NCBI GenBank assembly: GCA_030425925.1
Contig: JAUHZO010000010.1
Span: 1 to 64,000, forward strand
DNA: 64,000 nt
Reading direction: 5' to 3'
Source: Alphaproteobacteria bacterium
GTDB taxonomy: Bacteria; Pseudomonadota; Alphaproteobacteria; Rhodobacterales; Rhodobacteraceae
Numbering within the stretch: the stretch's first letter is position 1; every line of letters begins with the position of its first letter. Of this stretch, positions 29,221 to 38,397 are shown one piece after another. A program made the translations under genes and the position numbers. The notes beneath the pieces were generated by a model. That model did not search any database. It was not told where the DNA came from and was given only the letters and a program-made list of their open reading frames with translations.

Positions 29221-29246
29221 GGGCCGGGCATTGCAGCGCCCGGCCC
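29221..29246 (-). promoter_or_regulatory. Leader hairpin in the rplM 5' untranslated region
   Basis: Perfect 9-bp stem GGGCCGGGC / GCCCGGCCC with an 8-base loop, placed between the promoter and the rplM start. Ribosomal protein operons often regulate themselves through leader RNA structures, so this is a candidate L13 or S9 autoregulatory site, but no specific leader class is recognised. Confidence 0.45.
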
Positions 29247-29262
29247 GAAATCCGATTGCGGC

Positions 29263-29290
29263 GTTATAAACGGCACACGCGGCCAGTCAA
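29263..29290 (-). promoter_or_regulatory. Sigma-70 promoter of rplM-rpsI
   Basis: On the minus strand TTGACT (29290-29285), a 16-bp spacer and TATAAC (29268-29263) match the consensus at both boxes. Expected transcription start is near 29256, giving a leader of about 80 bases that holds the 29221-29246 hairpin. Confidence 0.7.
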
Positions 29291-29441
29291 GCGGCGAATG
29301 CGCGGATTTCGTCAGCAAAATCAGCGCTCTGCAATTAAGGTATCCATATACCCCAGAAAAGGGCGGGATACCGCGTTGATGCAGATCATGGTCCCCCCGC
29401 CCGGCAGCGGCAAGGCTGGGGTCAATCGAGAAGAGGCGGAT

Positions 29442-29759
29442 ATGCCAGACATCCTGCCACAGCTTCTGACCGGTGCCGCGATCCTGGCCGCGGCCACGCT
29501 GTTCGGCATGCGCGCCGTGCGCAAGCTGGTCGAGGTGCACGAGGACCGGACCGAGATGCGCTTTGGCTCTCCGGGGCGGTTGCGCATGATCCGCGGCTGG
29601 TCGGTGGCGGGTGCGTGGCTTCTGGGCACCTGGTTTCTGGCCACCATCGTCGGCGACTGGGGCCGCACCGGCGATCTGGGCGGCGCGGTGGGGCGGGCAC
29701 AGGTGCGGGCCTATGTGGTGCTGGAGATCGTGGGCGCAATGGCCGAGGCGGATGAATGA
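29442..29759 (+). CDS. Small two-span membrane protein
   Basis: 105 residues with two predicted helices ([21 protein letters not shown] and [21 protein letters not shown]) linked by a basic/acidic stretch [18 protein letters not shown]. No known domain. Its stop overlaps the next gene's start by ATGA, so it is made together with the zinc-ribbon protein. Function unknown. Confidence 0.7.
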   Translation: MPDILPQLLTGAAILAAATLFGMRAVRKLVEVHEDRTEMRFGSPGRLRMIRGWSVAGAWLLGTWFLATIVGDWGRTGDLGGAVGRAQVRAYVVLEIVGAMAEADE

Positions 29760-30825
29760 CGGTGTCGGCCACGCAGCCCGGGACGTCGGCCACCCAGACG
29801 GACCTGCAATGCCCCGAATGCGGCGGGCAACGGCTGTTCGACGTGGACAGCCAGGGGCTGCGCTGCCAGTCCTGCGGGGCGCTCAGCGCGGTGCTGTGCG
29901 ATCCCTTTTCCCGGCCGGACGCCGAATGGCCCTTTGACCCCGAGACCCCGGCAGACGAAGACCGGGTGCGCCGGCGGATGCGCTGCACACCTGCCAGACC
30001 TGCGGCGGCGCGGTAAGCTTTCCGGGTCAAAGCCTGTCGCAGCGCTGCCCCTATTGCGACGGCCCCGTGGTGCTGGACGCCCAGCCCGACGGCTTCCGGC
30101 CCATGGCAATGATCCCGTTCCGGGTATCGGCAGACCGGGCGGTTCAGCAGGCGCGGGCCTGGGTCCGGGCCCGCTGGCTGGCTCCGCACGCGCTGGCCGG
30201 GATCGTGGAAAAGGCCAGGATTGCAGGGCTTTACGTGCCGTTCTGGACCTTTGACAGCACCGAAGCCGTGGCCTATTGGGCCACGGTGCGCGAAGGCTAT
30301 GGCGAGGATACGGAAACCCGCGAGATCACCGGCCGGATGACCACCCGTTTCGACGACCTGCTGATGCCCGCGTCCAGCCATGTCACGCCGATGATCCGCG
30401 ACGGCATCCTGCACGAATTCTCGCCCGAGGCCCTGAAACCCTGCATGCCCGGCTTTCTTGCCGGGTTCGCCGCCGAACAGCATGGCCAGACCGTAGCCGA
30501 GGGGCTGGAGGCCAATGCGCGCGACAAGAAGATCCTGATGAAGGCGCGGATTCGCGCGCATCTCGGACAGTCCGGCGTGTCGAACATCCGCTACATCACC
30601 GACTCGACCGGCATCCGCTACCGGCGGCTTCTGATGCCGGTCTGGATCCTGCATTACCGCCTGGAGGATACCGCCTATCGCGTGGTGGTTTCGGGCATCG
30701 ACGGGCGCACCTTCGGGGAACGTCCGTTCTCGCGCCGCAAGCTGGCGCTGATGTCCGCGGGGCTGGCGGCGGCGGCCTGTGCGTTCGGGGCCTGGTGGGG
30801 CTGGGTGGCTGCGCCCGCAATGTAA
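29756..30825 (+). pseudogene. Zinc-ribbon membrane protein gene split by a one-base deletion
   Basis: Two frames carry one protein. Frame 1 (29756-30016) gives [39 protein letters not shown], then runs into an early stop after DEDRVRRR. Frame 2 continues DALHTCQTCGGAVSFPGQ, QRCPYCDGPVVLD and then VPFWTFDSTEAVAYWATV to a C-terminal span FGAWWGWVA at 30825. Adding one G near 29971-29976 (RRADALHTC) joins them into a ~357-residue protein with four CxxC pairs (two zinc ribbons), a beta-rich middle and one or two C-terminal spans. The downstream part may start independently at GTG 30067. Either a decayed gene or a sequence error. Function unknown. Confidence 0.7.
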
Positions 30826-30986
30826 AAACCGCATGATTTTTTCGCAGCTGCAGAAGTTTTTCCTTGAACGACTCGGGCCGCGCCCATAGGTGGGCCGCAC
30901 TTTCGGAACCGATCCCAACCCGGTTTTTCCTCTGGGGGGCGCTAAGGGACCGACTGGAACGCACTACTGGCTCGAGGAGGTATGTC

Positions 30987-31508
30987 ATGAACGACATGAC
31001 CCTCTTCCAACTGGGGTACGGTCTGGAGACAGGCGCCCAAGAGGAAGATTTCACCGGGGGGATGACTCCCGCAAACGAAACCGTGTCGCCGCGCGATGTC
31101 TTCGACGAGGACCGCGACGATCACTTCATCCGGCGCGAAGGCAAGGTCTTTGCCGGCACGCATCTCATTATCGAGGTGGTGGACGGCCATGGCCTGGATG
31201 ACGAAGCCCGCATCCAGCAGGCCTTTCGCGATTGCGTGGACACCTGCGGGGCCACGCTGCTGCACATCCACACGCACAAGTTCAGCCCCCAGGGCGTGAG
31301 CGGCGTGGCGGTGCTGGCGGAAAGCCACATCTCGGTCCATACGTGGCCGGAAATCGGCTATGGCGCGTTCGACGTGTTCATGTGCGGCGATGCCCGGCCC
31401 TGGCTGGCGGTGGACGTGCTCAAGCGCGCCTTCGGCACCGCGGATGTGCGGGTCAAGGAACTGCTGCGGGGCGAGGACGTGGTGGCCAGCGCAGGGGTGG
31501 CGGCATGA
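30987..31508 (+). CDS. speD: S-adenosylmethionine decarboxylase proenzyme
   Basis: 173-residue proenzyme that self-cleaves to a pyruvoyl enzyme making decarboxylated AdoMet, the aminopropyl donor. The cleavage Ser is S113 in AESHISVHTWPEIGYGAFD; the Cys in FRDCVDTCGATLLHIHTHKF and the GTHLIIEVVDGHGLDD segment complete the site. Family members are about 120-130 residues; this one has a ~55-residue N-terminal extension. GAGGAGG (30974-30980) fits the ATG at 30987. It overlaps speE by ATGA. Confidence 0.95.
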   Translation: MNDMTLFQLGYGLETGAQEEDFTGGMTPANETVSPRDVFDEDRDDHFIRREGKVFAGTHLIIEVVDGHGLDDEARIQQAFRDCVDTCGATLLHIHTHKFSPQGVSGVAVLAESHISVHTWPEIGYGAFDVFMCGDARPWLAVDVLKRAFGTADVRVKELLRGEDVVASAGVAA

Positions 31509-32365
31509 CGGCCTCGGACGGCCCGGCCTGGGTCCGCGAAAGCCTGCATCCGCACTACAACCAGAGCTTTACCGTCGACGAGCTGTTCTACGACAGCGAG
31601 ACCGCGCATCAGCGTCTGAAGGTGTTCCGCAACGGCACCTTCGGACGCATCCTGACGCTGGACGACGTGGTGCAGACCACCGAGGGCGACAATTTCATCT
31701 ATCACGAGATGCTGACCCATGTGCCGATCCTGGCGCATGGGGCGGCGCGGCGCGTCTGCATCGTGGGCGGCGGCGATGGCGGCATGGCACGCGAGGTGCT
31801 GCGCCATGCCGCGGTCACCCATGTCACCATGGTCGAGATCGACGCCGGGGTGGTGGACTTTTCGAAACAGTACCTGCCGACCCTGTCGCAGGGCGCGTTC
31901 GACGATCCCCGGCTGGATCTGGTCATCGCCGACGGCGCGGACTTCATGCGCAGTACCGACGGCGGCTTTGACGTGATCATCGTCGACAGCACCGATCCCG
32001 TCGGCCCGGGCGAGGTGCTGTTCACCGATACGTTCTATGGCCACGCCAAGCGCGCGCTCGCACCGGGCGGCATCCTGGTCACCCAGAACGGCGTGCCCTT
32101 CATGCAGGGCGACGAGCTGACCAACACGATGCGCGCCTTCCGGGCGCTGTTTGCCGATGCCACCTGCTACCTGGCCACCGTGCCCACCTATGCCGGCGGC
32201 CCCATGGCCTTTGGCTGGGGCACCGACAGCGCGGCGCGCGACGTTCCGCTGGACGTGCTGCAGGCGCGCTTTGCCGAGGCCGGGCTGACGCCGGACTACT
32301 ACACGCCCGAGGTGCACAAGGCCTCCTTTGCCCTGCCCGGTTACGTGCTGAAACTGATGCCCTGA
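31505..32365 (+). CDS. speE: Polyamine aminopropyltransferase (spermidine synthase)
   Basis: 286 residues. SAM-like fold with VCIVGGGDGGMAREVL, MVEIDAGVVDFSKQYLP, the catalytic Asp in DVIIVDSTDPVGPGEVLF and the putrescine-binding residues in NQSFTVDELFYDSETAHQRLKVF. Makes spermidine from putrescine and decarboxylated AdoMet. Cotranslated with speD by a four-base overlap. Confidence 0.96.
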   Translation: MTASDGPAWVRESLHPHYNQSFTVDELFYDSETAHQRLKVFRNGTFGRILTLDDVVQTTEGDNFIYHEMLTHVPILAHGAARRVCIVGGGDGGMAREVLRHAAVTHVTMVEIDAGVVDFSKQYLPTLSQGAFDDPRLDLVIADGADFMRSTDGGFDVIIVDSTDPVGPGEVLFTDTFYGHAKRALAPGGILVTQNGVPFMQGDELTNTMRAFRALFADATCYLATVPTYAGGPMAFGWGTDSAARDVPLDVLQARFAEAGLTPDYYTPEVHKASFALPGYVLKLMP

Positions 32366-32412
32366 GCGTTCGGCGGGGCCATCCCCCCGCCGCGCCTTGA
32401 CTGAGACCCGCC

Positions 32413-35010
32413 TCAGCCCCGCCGCGCCGCCCAGGCCTTGACCAGGGTCGGCCCGACGATCAGCGGGGCCACGGCCAGCACCACGTGCCACAGCGCCTCG
32501 GCCCCCAGCGGCACCGTGCCCAGCATCAGCTGCAGCGGCGGCCAATAGACCGCCAGCCCCTGCAGCGCGATCATCGCCGCCACCGCCGCCACCAGCCAAG
32601 GGTTGCGCCCGAACCCGGCCGCCCAGGCCGATTGACGATCGGAGCGGAAGGCAAAGACCGCCACCTCCTGACACAGCACCAGCGTGGTGAAGGCGGCGGT
32701 GCGCGCCTCGTCCTCGCCCATTGGCAGCAACAGGTAGAACACCGCCAGCGTCGCCGCCGCCATGTACAGGCCGAACGCCGCCAGCCCGGGCAGCGCGGCG
32801 CGGGTCAGCACGCGGGCATCGCGGCTGAGCGGCGGTTCGGACATCTGCTCGTCCTGCCCCGGCTCCAGCCCCAGCGCCACCGCCGACACCCCGTCGGTCA
32901 GAAGGTTCATCCACAGGATATGGATCGGCAGCAGCAGAAGCGGCCCGCCGATCAGCAGGTTGACGGTCAGCGCAAGCACCTCGGCCGAGTTGGACGACAG
33001 CAGGTAGCGGACAAAGCGGCGGATATTGGCGAACTGACGGCGGCCCTCGGCGATGGCGCGCACGATGGTGGCAAAGTTGTCGTCGAGGATGACAAGATCC
33101 GACGCCTCCTTGGCCACGTCGGTGCCGCGCTGGCCCATGGCCACGCCGATATCGGCGCGGCGCAGCGCGGGCGCGTCATTCACGCCGTCGCCGGTCATGG
33201 CCACGATGGCGCCCGCCGCCTGCAGCCGTTCCACGATGCGCATCTTGTGCACCGGCGCGGTGCGGGCAAACAGCACGTTGCCGCCCGCAAGCGCCGCGTC
33301 CAGGGTCGCGTCGGGCATGTCTTCCAGGTCGGCCCCGCGGATCGCGTGTTCATGGTCGATGCCGACACGTCCGGCCACGGCACCGGCCGTGGTCAGGCTG
33401 TCACCTGTTATCATCACCAGTCGGATCCCGGCGCGGCGGCACAGATGCACCGCCTCGCGGATCTCGGGGCGTGGCGGGTCCAGCAGCCCGGCAAAGCCGA
33501 GAAACGCAAGCTCTTGTTCCTCGGTGTCATGGGCGTCGCGCGCCGGGCGGTCGGCCAGGGCGATGACCCGCAGGCCCTGGGCGGCAAGCGCCTCGTACTC
33601 TGCCTCCAGCCCCGCGCGGGCCGTGTCGGTCAGCGCCTGTTCGGCACCGGCAGCGCGCACCCGCGTGCACAGCGGCAGCACGGCCTCGGGGGCGCCCTTG
33701 ACCATCAGCCGGGGCCTGCCGTCCAGCCCCGGGGCCAGCATGCCCATGCGCTTGCGCAGGCTGGAAAACGGCGTCTCGGCCAGGCGCGCATCGGGATCGG
33801 GCGTCTCGGCCCAGGCCTTGCGCGCAAGGGTGATCAGCGCGCCTTCGGTCGGGTCGCCGATCATGGCCCAGTCCGCCCCGTCGCGCACCAACCGGGCGTT
33901 GTTGCAGACCTGGGCCGCGTGCAGAAGCCAGGCCAGATCACCGTCCGTTTCGGCCCGCACCGGTGCCCCGTCGCGCAGAACGCGGCCCGCGGGGTCATGG
34001 CCGGTGCCGGTGATCTCGTAGCGTGCGGCGGGCAGGACCAGCGCGGTGACGGTCATCTTGTTCTCGGTCAGCGTACCGGTCTTGTCGGTGCAGATGACCG
34101 AGGCCGCGCCCAGCGTCTCGGCCGCCTGCAGGCGGCGCAGCAGCGCCTTTTGCCGAGCCATGGCGGTGGCCCCGATGGCCAGCGTCAGCGTGACCACCAC
34201 CGGCAGCCCCTCAGGCACCACCGCCACGGCCATGGACAGCGCCGTCAGCGCCATGTCGAACGGATCGCGCCCGGCCAGAAGACCGATCCCCAGCAGCCCC
34301 GCCGCCACCGACAGCCCGACAAGGCCCAGCTGCCGGGCCAGCGTCGCCAGTTGCCGTTGCAGCCGGGTGGTCTTTTCCCCCACCGACTGGGTCAGGTCCG
34401 CGATCCGGCCAAAGCGGGTCTGCCGCCCGGTGGCGGTCACCACGCCCTCGGCCCGCCCCGCCGCCACCAGCGCCCCCATGAAGGCCTGCGCGTCGTCATC
34501 CGCGGCATCGCGGTCCACCGGCACCGATTCGCCGGTCAGGATGCTTTCGTCCAGTTTCAGCCCCACCGTCCGGGTCAGCTGCAGATCGGCGGGGACCTTC
34601 TGCCCCTCGGACAGCACCACCAGGTCGCCCGGCACGAGCTCGGCCGAGGCGATGCGGCGGGGCGCGCCATCGCGGATCACCTCGGCCAGCGGCGACAGCA
34701 TGTCGCGCAGCGCCTCGATGGCGCGCTCGGCCCGCCACTCCTGGGCAAAGCCCAGCACGGCGTTCAGCACCACGATGGCGGCAATCGCGGCGGCGTCGAT
34801 GGTTTCGCCCAGGGCCGCCGCCAGGGCCGCGGCGGCGATCAGGATCAGCACCAGCAGGCTCTGGAACTGCCGCGCCAGGATGCGCCAGGCCGAGACCTGC
34901 GCCGCGCTTTCGATCCGGTTGGGGCCATGGGTCTCCAGCCGGCGCGCCGCCTCGGCGCTGCTCAGCCCCTCGGCCTGCGGACGGGGCGTTGCCGCGTAGG
35001 AGACCGCCAT
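32413..35010 (-). CDS. Cation-translocating P-type ATPase, Ca2+ type (P2A)
   Basis: 865 residues. Seen: N-terminal cation-ATPase domain (LSSAEAARRLETHGPNRI), A-domain TGES in DESILTGESVPV, M4 motif VPEGLPVVV (Ca2+-type is IPEGLP/VPEGLP), P-domain DKTGTLTENK with the phosphorylated Asp, hinge TGDGVNDAPALR and M6 NLLTDGVSAVALGLEP. About ten spans. Family members export Ca2+ or Mn2+ from the cytoplasm. Upstream of the start (35010) the thioesterase stop is 8 bp away, suggesting an operon. Confidence 0.9.
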   Translation of the reverse strand: MAVSYAATPRPQAEGLSSAEAARRLETHGPNRIESAAQVSAWRILARQFQSLLVLILIAAAALAAALGETIDAAAIAAIVVLNAVLGFAQEWRAERAIEALRDMLSPLAEVIRDGAPRRIASAELVPGDLVVLSEGQKVPADLQLTRTVGLKLDESILTGESVPVDRDAADDDAQAFMGALVAAGRAEGVVTATGRQTRFGRIADLTQSVGEKTTRLQRQLATLARQLGLVGLSVAAGLLGIGLLAGRDPFDMALTALSMAVAVVPEGLPVVVTLTLAIGATAMARQKALLRRLQAAETLGAASVICTDKTGTLTENKMTVTALVLPAARYEITGTGHDPAGRVLRDGAPVRAETDGDLAWLLHAAQVCNNARLVRDGADWAMIGDPTEGALITLARKAWAETPDPDARLAETPFSSLRKRMGMLAPGLDGRPRLMVKGAPEAVLPLCTRVRAAGAEQALTDTARAGLEAEYEALAAQGLRVIALADRPARDAHDTEEQELAFLGFAGLLDPPRPEIREAVHLCRRAGIRLVMITGDSLTTAGAVAGRVGIDHEHAIRGADLEDMPDATLDAALAGGNVLFARTAPVHKMRIVERLQAAGAIVAMTGDGVNDAPALRRADIGVAMGQRGTDVAKEASDLVILDDNFATIVRAIAEGRRQFANIRRFVRYLLSSNSAEVLALTVNLLIGGPLLLLPIHILWMNLLTDGVSAVALGLEPGQDEQMSEPPLSRDARVLTRAALPGLAAFGLYMAAATLAVFYLLLPMGEDEARTAAFTTLVLCQEVAVFAFRSDRQSAWAAGFGRNPWLVAAVAAMIALQGLAVYWPPLQLMLGTVPLGAEALWHVVLAVAPLIVGPTLVKAWAARRG

Positions 35011-35018
35011 CCCCGCCC

Positions 35019-35444
35019 CTACCCGCCCTTGCGCGGCGGAATGGCATAGGTCAGCGAGGCATGGGCCACCGGGTCCGTGCCGCCTTCGGAATAAAGCAGC
35101 ACATCGGTGACCGACAGCGCGCGCCCCAGCTTGAGCACCCGCGCTTCGGCCAGCACGTCGCGGCCCGCCTCGGGCTTGCGCATGAAGTCGATGGAGCAAT
35201 GCGTGGTCACCGTCAGCGCTTCGCGCCCGATCCGCGCCATGGTCGCCACATAGGCGCTGACATCGGCCAGGCTGAACATCGCCGGCCCGGAAACCGTGCC
35301 GCCGGGGCGCAGGTGCCGTTCGTCGCGCAGCAGGCGCATGACCAGAAGGTCGTTATCCATGCGGTCGATGCCGAACATCCCCCGCACCTGCGGAAACACC
35401 TCGTCCAGATAGGCTTCCATCTCCGGGATCGTGAATTTCAGCAT
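35019..35444 (-). CDS. PaaI-family hotdog thioesterase
   Basis: 141 residues with a hotdog fold: GGTVSGPAMFSLADVSAYVATM and AGRDVLAEARVLKLGRALSVTDVLLY. Such enzymes hydrolyse acyl-CoA thioesters, often of aryl-CoA type. GAGGAG lies just before the ATG at 35444. Divergent from the enoyl-CoA hydratase, with 52 bp between, so both may be acyl-CoA related, and upstream of the P-ATPase. Confidence 0.88.
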   Translation of the reverse strand: MLKFTIPEMEAYLDEVFPQVRGMFGIDRMDNDLLVMRLLRDERHLRPGGTVSGPAMFSLADVSAYVATMARIGREALTVTTHCSIDFMRKPEAGRDVLAEARVLKLGRALSVTDVLLYSEGGTDPVAHASLTYAIPPRKGG

Positions 35445-35496
35445 GCGCTCCTCCCCTTGCGGCGCTAGACTTGCCCGCAAGACCGAGGAGGACAAG

Positions 35497-36279
35497 ATGG
35501 ATTTGCTGGAACGCCGCGACGAAAACCACATCGCGCATCTGCACATGAACGCGCCGGACCGGCTGAACGCGCTCTCGGACGAGATGCTGGCCGCGTTCCA
35601 GGCGCAGATCGACGCGCTGGCACAGGATCGCGACACGCGGGTGGTGGTGATCTCGGGCGCGGGCAAGGCGTTCTGCGCGGGCCATGATCTGAAGCAGATG
35701 CAGGCCGGGCGGCAGGCCGAGGATGGCGGCCGCGCCTATTTCGCCGATCTGTTCACCCGCTGCGCGCGGGTGATGACGGGGCTCACCCGCCTGCCCCAGC
35801 CGGTGATCGCGCAGGTCCACGGCATCGCCACCGCCGCGGGCTGCCAGATGGTGGCGTCCTGCGACATGGCCGTCGCGGCCGAAGGCACACGGTTCGGGGT
35901 GAACGGTGTGAACATCGGCCTCTTCTGCTCAACGCCCATGGTTGCGCTGTCGCGCAACATCCCGCGCAAACGCGCCTTCGAGATGCTCACTACAGGCCAG
36001 TTCATGTCCACCGACGAAGCGCTCGCCACCGGCCTCATCAACCGCGCGGTGCCCGCCGAGCATCTCGAGGCGAGCACGCAAGAGCTCGCCGAGACCGTCG
36101 CTGCGAAACTCTCGGCTGCCGTCAAGATCGGCAAACAGGCCTTCTACGACCAACTCCAGATGCCCCTCGACGACGCCTATGCCTACACGGGCAACGTCAT
36201 GGTCGAAAACATGCTCTGGCGCGACACGGAGGAAGGGATCAGCGCGTTTCTTGAAAAGCGCCCGCCGGATTGGGCGTGA
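35497..36279 (+). CDS. Enoyl-CoA hydratase/isomerase family protein
   Basis: 260 residues of the crotonase fold. Oxyanion-hole segments are CAGHDLKQM and GIATAAGCQMVASCDMAVA; GTRFGVNGVNIGLFCSTPMV follows. The canonical catalytic Glu pair is not plain (Asn/Ile positions in VNIGLF), so it may be a non-dehydrating crotonase. GAGGAGGAC precedes the ATG. The next gene on the right is across a 387-bp gap. Confidence 0.87.
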   Translation: MDLLERRDENHIAHLHMNAPDRLNALSDEMLAAFQAQIDALAQDRDTRVVVISGAGKAFCAGHDLKQMQAGRQAEDGGRAYFADLFTRCARVMTGLTRLPQPVIAQVHGIATAAGCQMVASCDMAVAAEGTRFGVNGVNIGLFCSTPMVALSRNIPRKRAFEMLTTGQFMSTDEALATGLINRAVPAEHLEASTQELAETVAAKLSAAVKIGKQAFYDQLQMPLDDAYAYTGNVMVENMLWRDTEEGISAFLEKRPPDWA

Positions 36280-36665
36280 CGACAGGACGTTACGGCCTGA
36301 ATGGCGGTTGTGCGGGACTTTCCAGCCGTTCGGCCTTCGCTGACGAAAGTCCGGACTCTGCCATTGGCACCTTGCACGAAGATGATTTGCCGCGATCGCC
36401 AGACATCTGCTCCAGCGCGACGCGTGCCCAGGCGGGATAAAAGCCACCGTTCGGCCATGGGCCGGTGCCGACGGCTGTTGTGCGAATTGAGTTAGCTCCG
36501 GTCATTTGTCTTTCTTCCTGTAGAAACCTCCGTGGACATTGTTTTTCGTCATCAGCCCGGATCGACGAGAGAGATTAACCCGAATATCGCCGCCATGATC
36601 GGAAACGCGCTGCGCTTTGACCGGGATCCCGTATAGAGTGCCGGAAATGGACGATCGGAGTGCCT
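36280..36665. other. Gene-free spacer left of the exported protease island
   Basis: About 386 bp with no coding frame supported by composition or homology. Contains scattered short repeated words (GTGCGGGACTTTCCAGCCGTTCGGCCTTCGC with degenerate later echoes, quoted in part) and looks like decayed intergenic DNA. The CHAT gene starts at its right end, with GGAG five bases before ATG 36666. Confidence 0.5.
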
Positions 36666-38291
36666 ATGGCGAAGACCCGCATACCTGGTTGCCGTTTGCT
36701 GTTAAGCATGGCGTTTGCGCTATGTGCGGTTACGGCCGTTGCCAACGGTTTGAGCGATCGGGCATTTGAGGGCGCGCAGTGGGTCTTGGCCACGGATGCG
36801 GCGCGCGCGGTCGCCCAGGTACAAGCAAGGGCTGCGGCGGGCGATGGGCCATTGGCCGCGAAGATCCGTGCCCGGCAAGAGATCGAAGCACAACTCGACA
36901 CCTTGCGAAAGACGATGTCCGCCAGCAAGGACGGACAGAGGTCGACACAGACCCTGCGGCAGGTGAGGGCGGAACTGGACAGGATCGATGCCGAGATCCA
37001 ATCTGAGTTCCCAGACTATGCCGAGTTCGCAAACCCCCGTCCCATGGATTTTTTGGCCGTTCAGGCCGCGCTGCAGGAGGGCGAGGCCCTGGTCCTCTTC
37101 CTGGTGGATCGCAACGCGACCTATGTTTGGGCAATCTCGCCAACGATGGCCGATTGGCATCGTGCCGATCTGCAAAGCAGCGAGTTGAACGGCTTGGTGC
37201 GCGAGATCCGCGCCAGTCTCGATCCCACCGGCCCGGCGCGGTCCGCAGTGCCGCTGGGGAGCAGCCAAGCGGCCCGATTGGACTTCCCCGCCGGCGCGGC
37301 CCATCGGCTCTATCACGCGCTGTTGGCGCCTCTCGGACACGTACTGGACGGGGCCGACCACGTCTTTGTCGTCAAGGACGGTCCGATCAGCAGCCTGCCG
37401 CTTTCGGTGCTTCTAACTGCCGAATTGGTGGCCGATTCGTTTGAACCGTGGGAGCTGCGCGAGGCGCCCTGGCTGTTGCGCCGCTTTGCGTTGACGACGT
37501 TGCCCTCTGTCTCGAGCCTCGCCAATCGCAGGTCAACACCGATCTCTGCGGCGCAACGGTTCATCGGCTTCGGCGATCCCAGCTTCACAGGTGGCCAGGA
37601 CACACCGCCTGAGCGGGTTGCAAACAGATCCATTGACGCGTTCTTTTCCGACAGCGGGTCGCGCATCGAGGCCATCCAGGGTCTTTCGCCCCTGCCTGGC
37701 ACGGCCCGAGAGCTGCGGGCAATCGCGCGGCTTTTTCCGGAAGACGATGCGCGTCTGGTCCTGGGCGCAGAGGCCTCTGAAGCGGCGGTCAAGGCGGCGG
37801 ACCTGTCGCAATATGCAATCCTGTCTTTTGCAACTCACGGCTTGATCACCGGTGATATCTCGGGCCTGGCCGAACCCGCCTTGGCGTTTTCGCCGCCGGC
37901 ACAAGCCTCTGCCCTGGATGACGGGCTTTTGACCGCGTCGGAGGCCGCCGCGCTCAAGCTCAATGCCGATTGGGTGATCCTCTCGGCCTGCAACACCGCG
38001 GCGGGCGATGGCACGCCGGGAGCCGAGGGGCTCTCCGGCCTTGCGCGGGCGTTTCTGTTCGCGGGCGCGCGGTCGATCTTGGTGTCGCATTGGCCGGTCC
38101 GGGACGATGCGGCGGCGATCCTGACGACGGCAACGCTGCGTCAGGTGCAACAGGTTCCGGGCCTCGGCCGCGCCGAGGCGCTGCGCCGGGCCATGTTGGA
38201 CATCCTCGCCGACGAAACTCACCCCGACGCGCTGGCGCACCCCTCCGCCTGGGCGCCTTTTGTGCTGGTTGGCGATGTGACGTCGAGTTAG
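36666..38291 (+). CDS. Exported CHAT-family cysteine protease
   Basis: 541 residues. Signal peptide MAKTRIPGCRLLLSMAFALCAVTAVA, a helical region (about 30-120) with coiled-coil ERR-like periods, then the CHAT fold: a beta/alpha region with VFVVKDGPISSLPLSVLL and the caspase-like catalytic dyad H391 in SFATHGLI and C442 in LSACNTAAGDG, followed by FLFAGARSILVSHWPVRDDA. CHAT is the caspase-clan domain of separase-related proteases. GGAG is 5 bases before the ATG. Usually CHAT follows TPR repeats in one protein; here a solenoid-like protein is encoded next to it in the opposite orientation. Function is not known. Confidence 0.85.
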   Translation: MAKTRIPGCRLLLSMAFALCAVTAVANGLSDRAFEGAQWVLATDAARAVAQVQARAAAGDGPLAAKIRARQEIEAQLDTLRKTMSASKDGQRSTQTLRQVRAELDRIDAEIQSEFPDYAEFANPRPMDFLAVQAALQEGEALVLFLVDRNATYVWAISPTMADWHRADLQSSELNGLVREIRASLDPTGPARSAVPLGSSQAARLDFPAGAAHRLYHALLAPLGHVLDGADHVFVVKDGPISSLPLSVLLTAELVADSFEPWELREAPWLLRRFALTTLPSVSSLANRRSTPISAAQRFIGFGDPSFTGGQDTPPERVANRSIDAFFSDSGSRIEAIQGLSPLPGTARELRAIARLFPEDDARLVLGAEASEAAVKAADLSQYAILSFATHGLITGDISGLAEPALAFSPPAQASALDDGLLTASEAAALKLNADWVILSACNTAAGDGTPGAEGLSGLARAFLFAGARSILVSHWPVRDDAAAILTTATLRQVQQVPGLGRAEALRRAMLDILADETHPDALAHPSAWAPFVLVGDVTSS

Positions 38292-38397
38292 TCGGGGCTT
38301 TCGGGGCGGCCTCCACGGCCAAGCATCCAAGCCTCAACCGGCCCAGAATTGCGCCCTGTACCTCTGCCCGCGAAGACCCCCACGCCGCAACGGGATC

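Noticed and set aside
30982-30990. Minimal upstream frame ATG TCA TGA before speD
   Set aside because: Its ATG is only one base past the AGGAGG, too close for initiation; the ribosome site fits ATG 30987.
32485-35049. 854-residue plus-strand frame opposite the P-type ATPase
   Set aside because: Exact mirror of the ATPase coding region; no independent motif.
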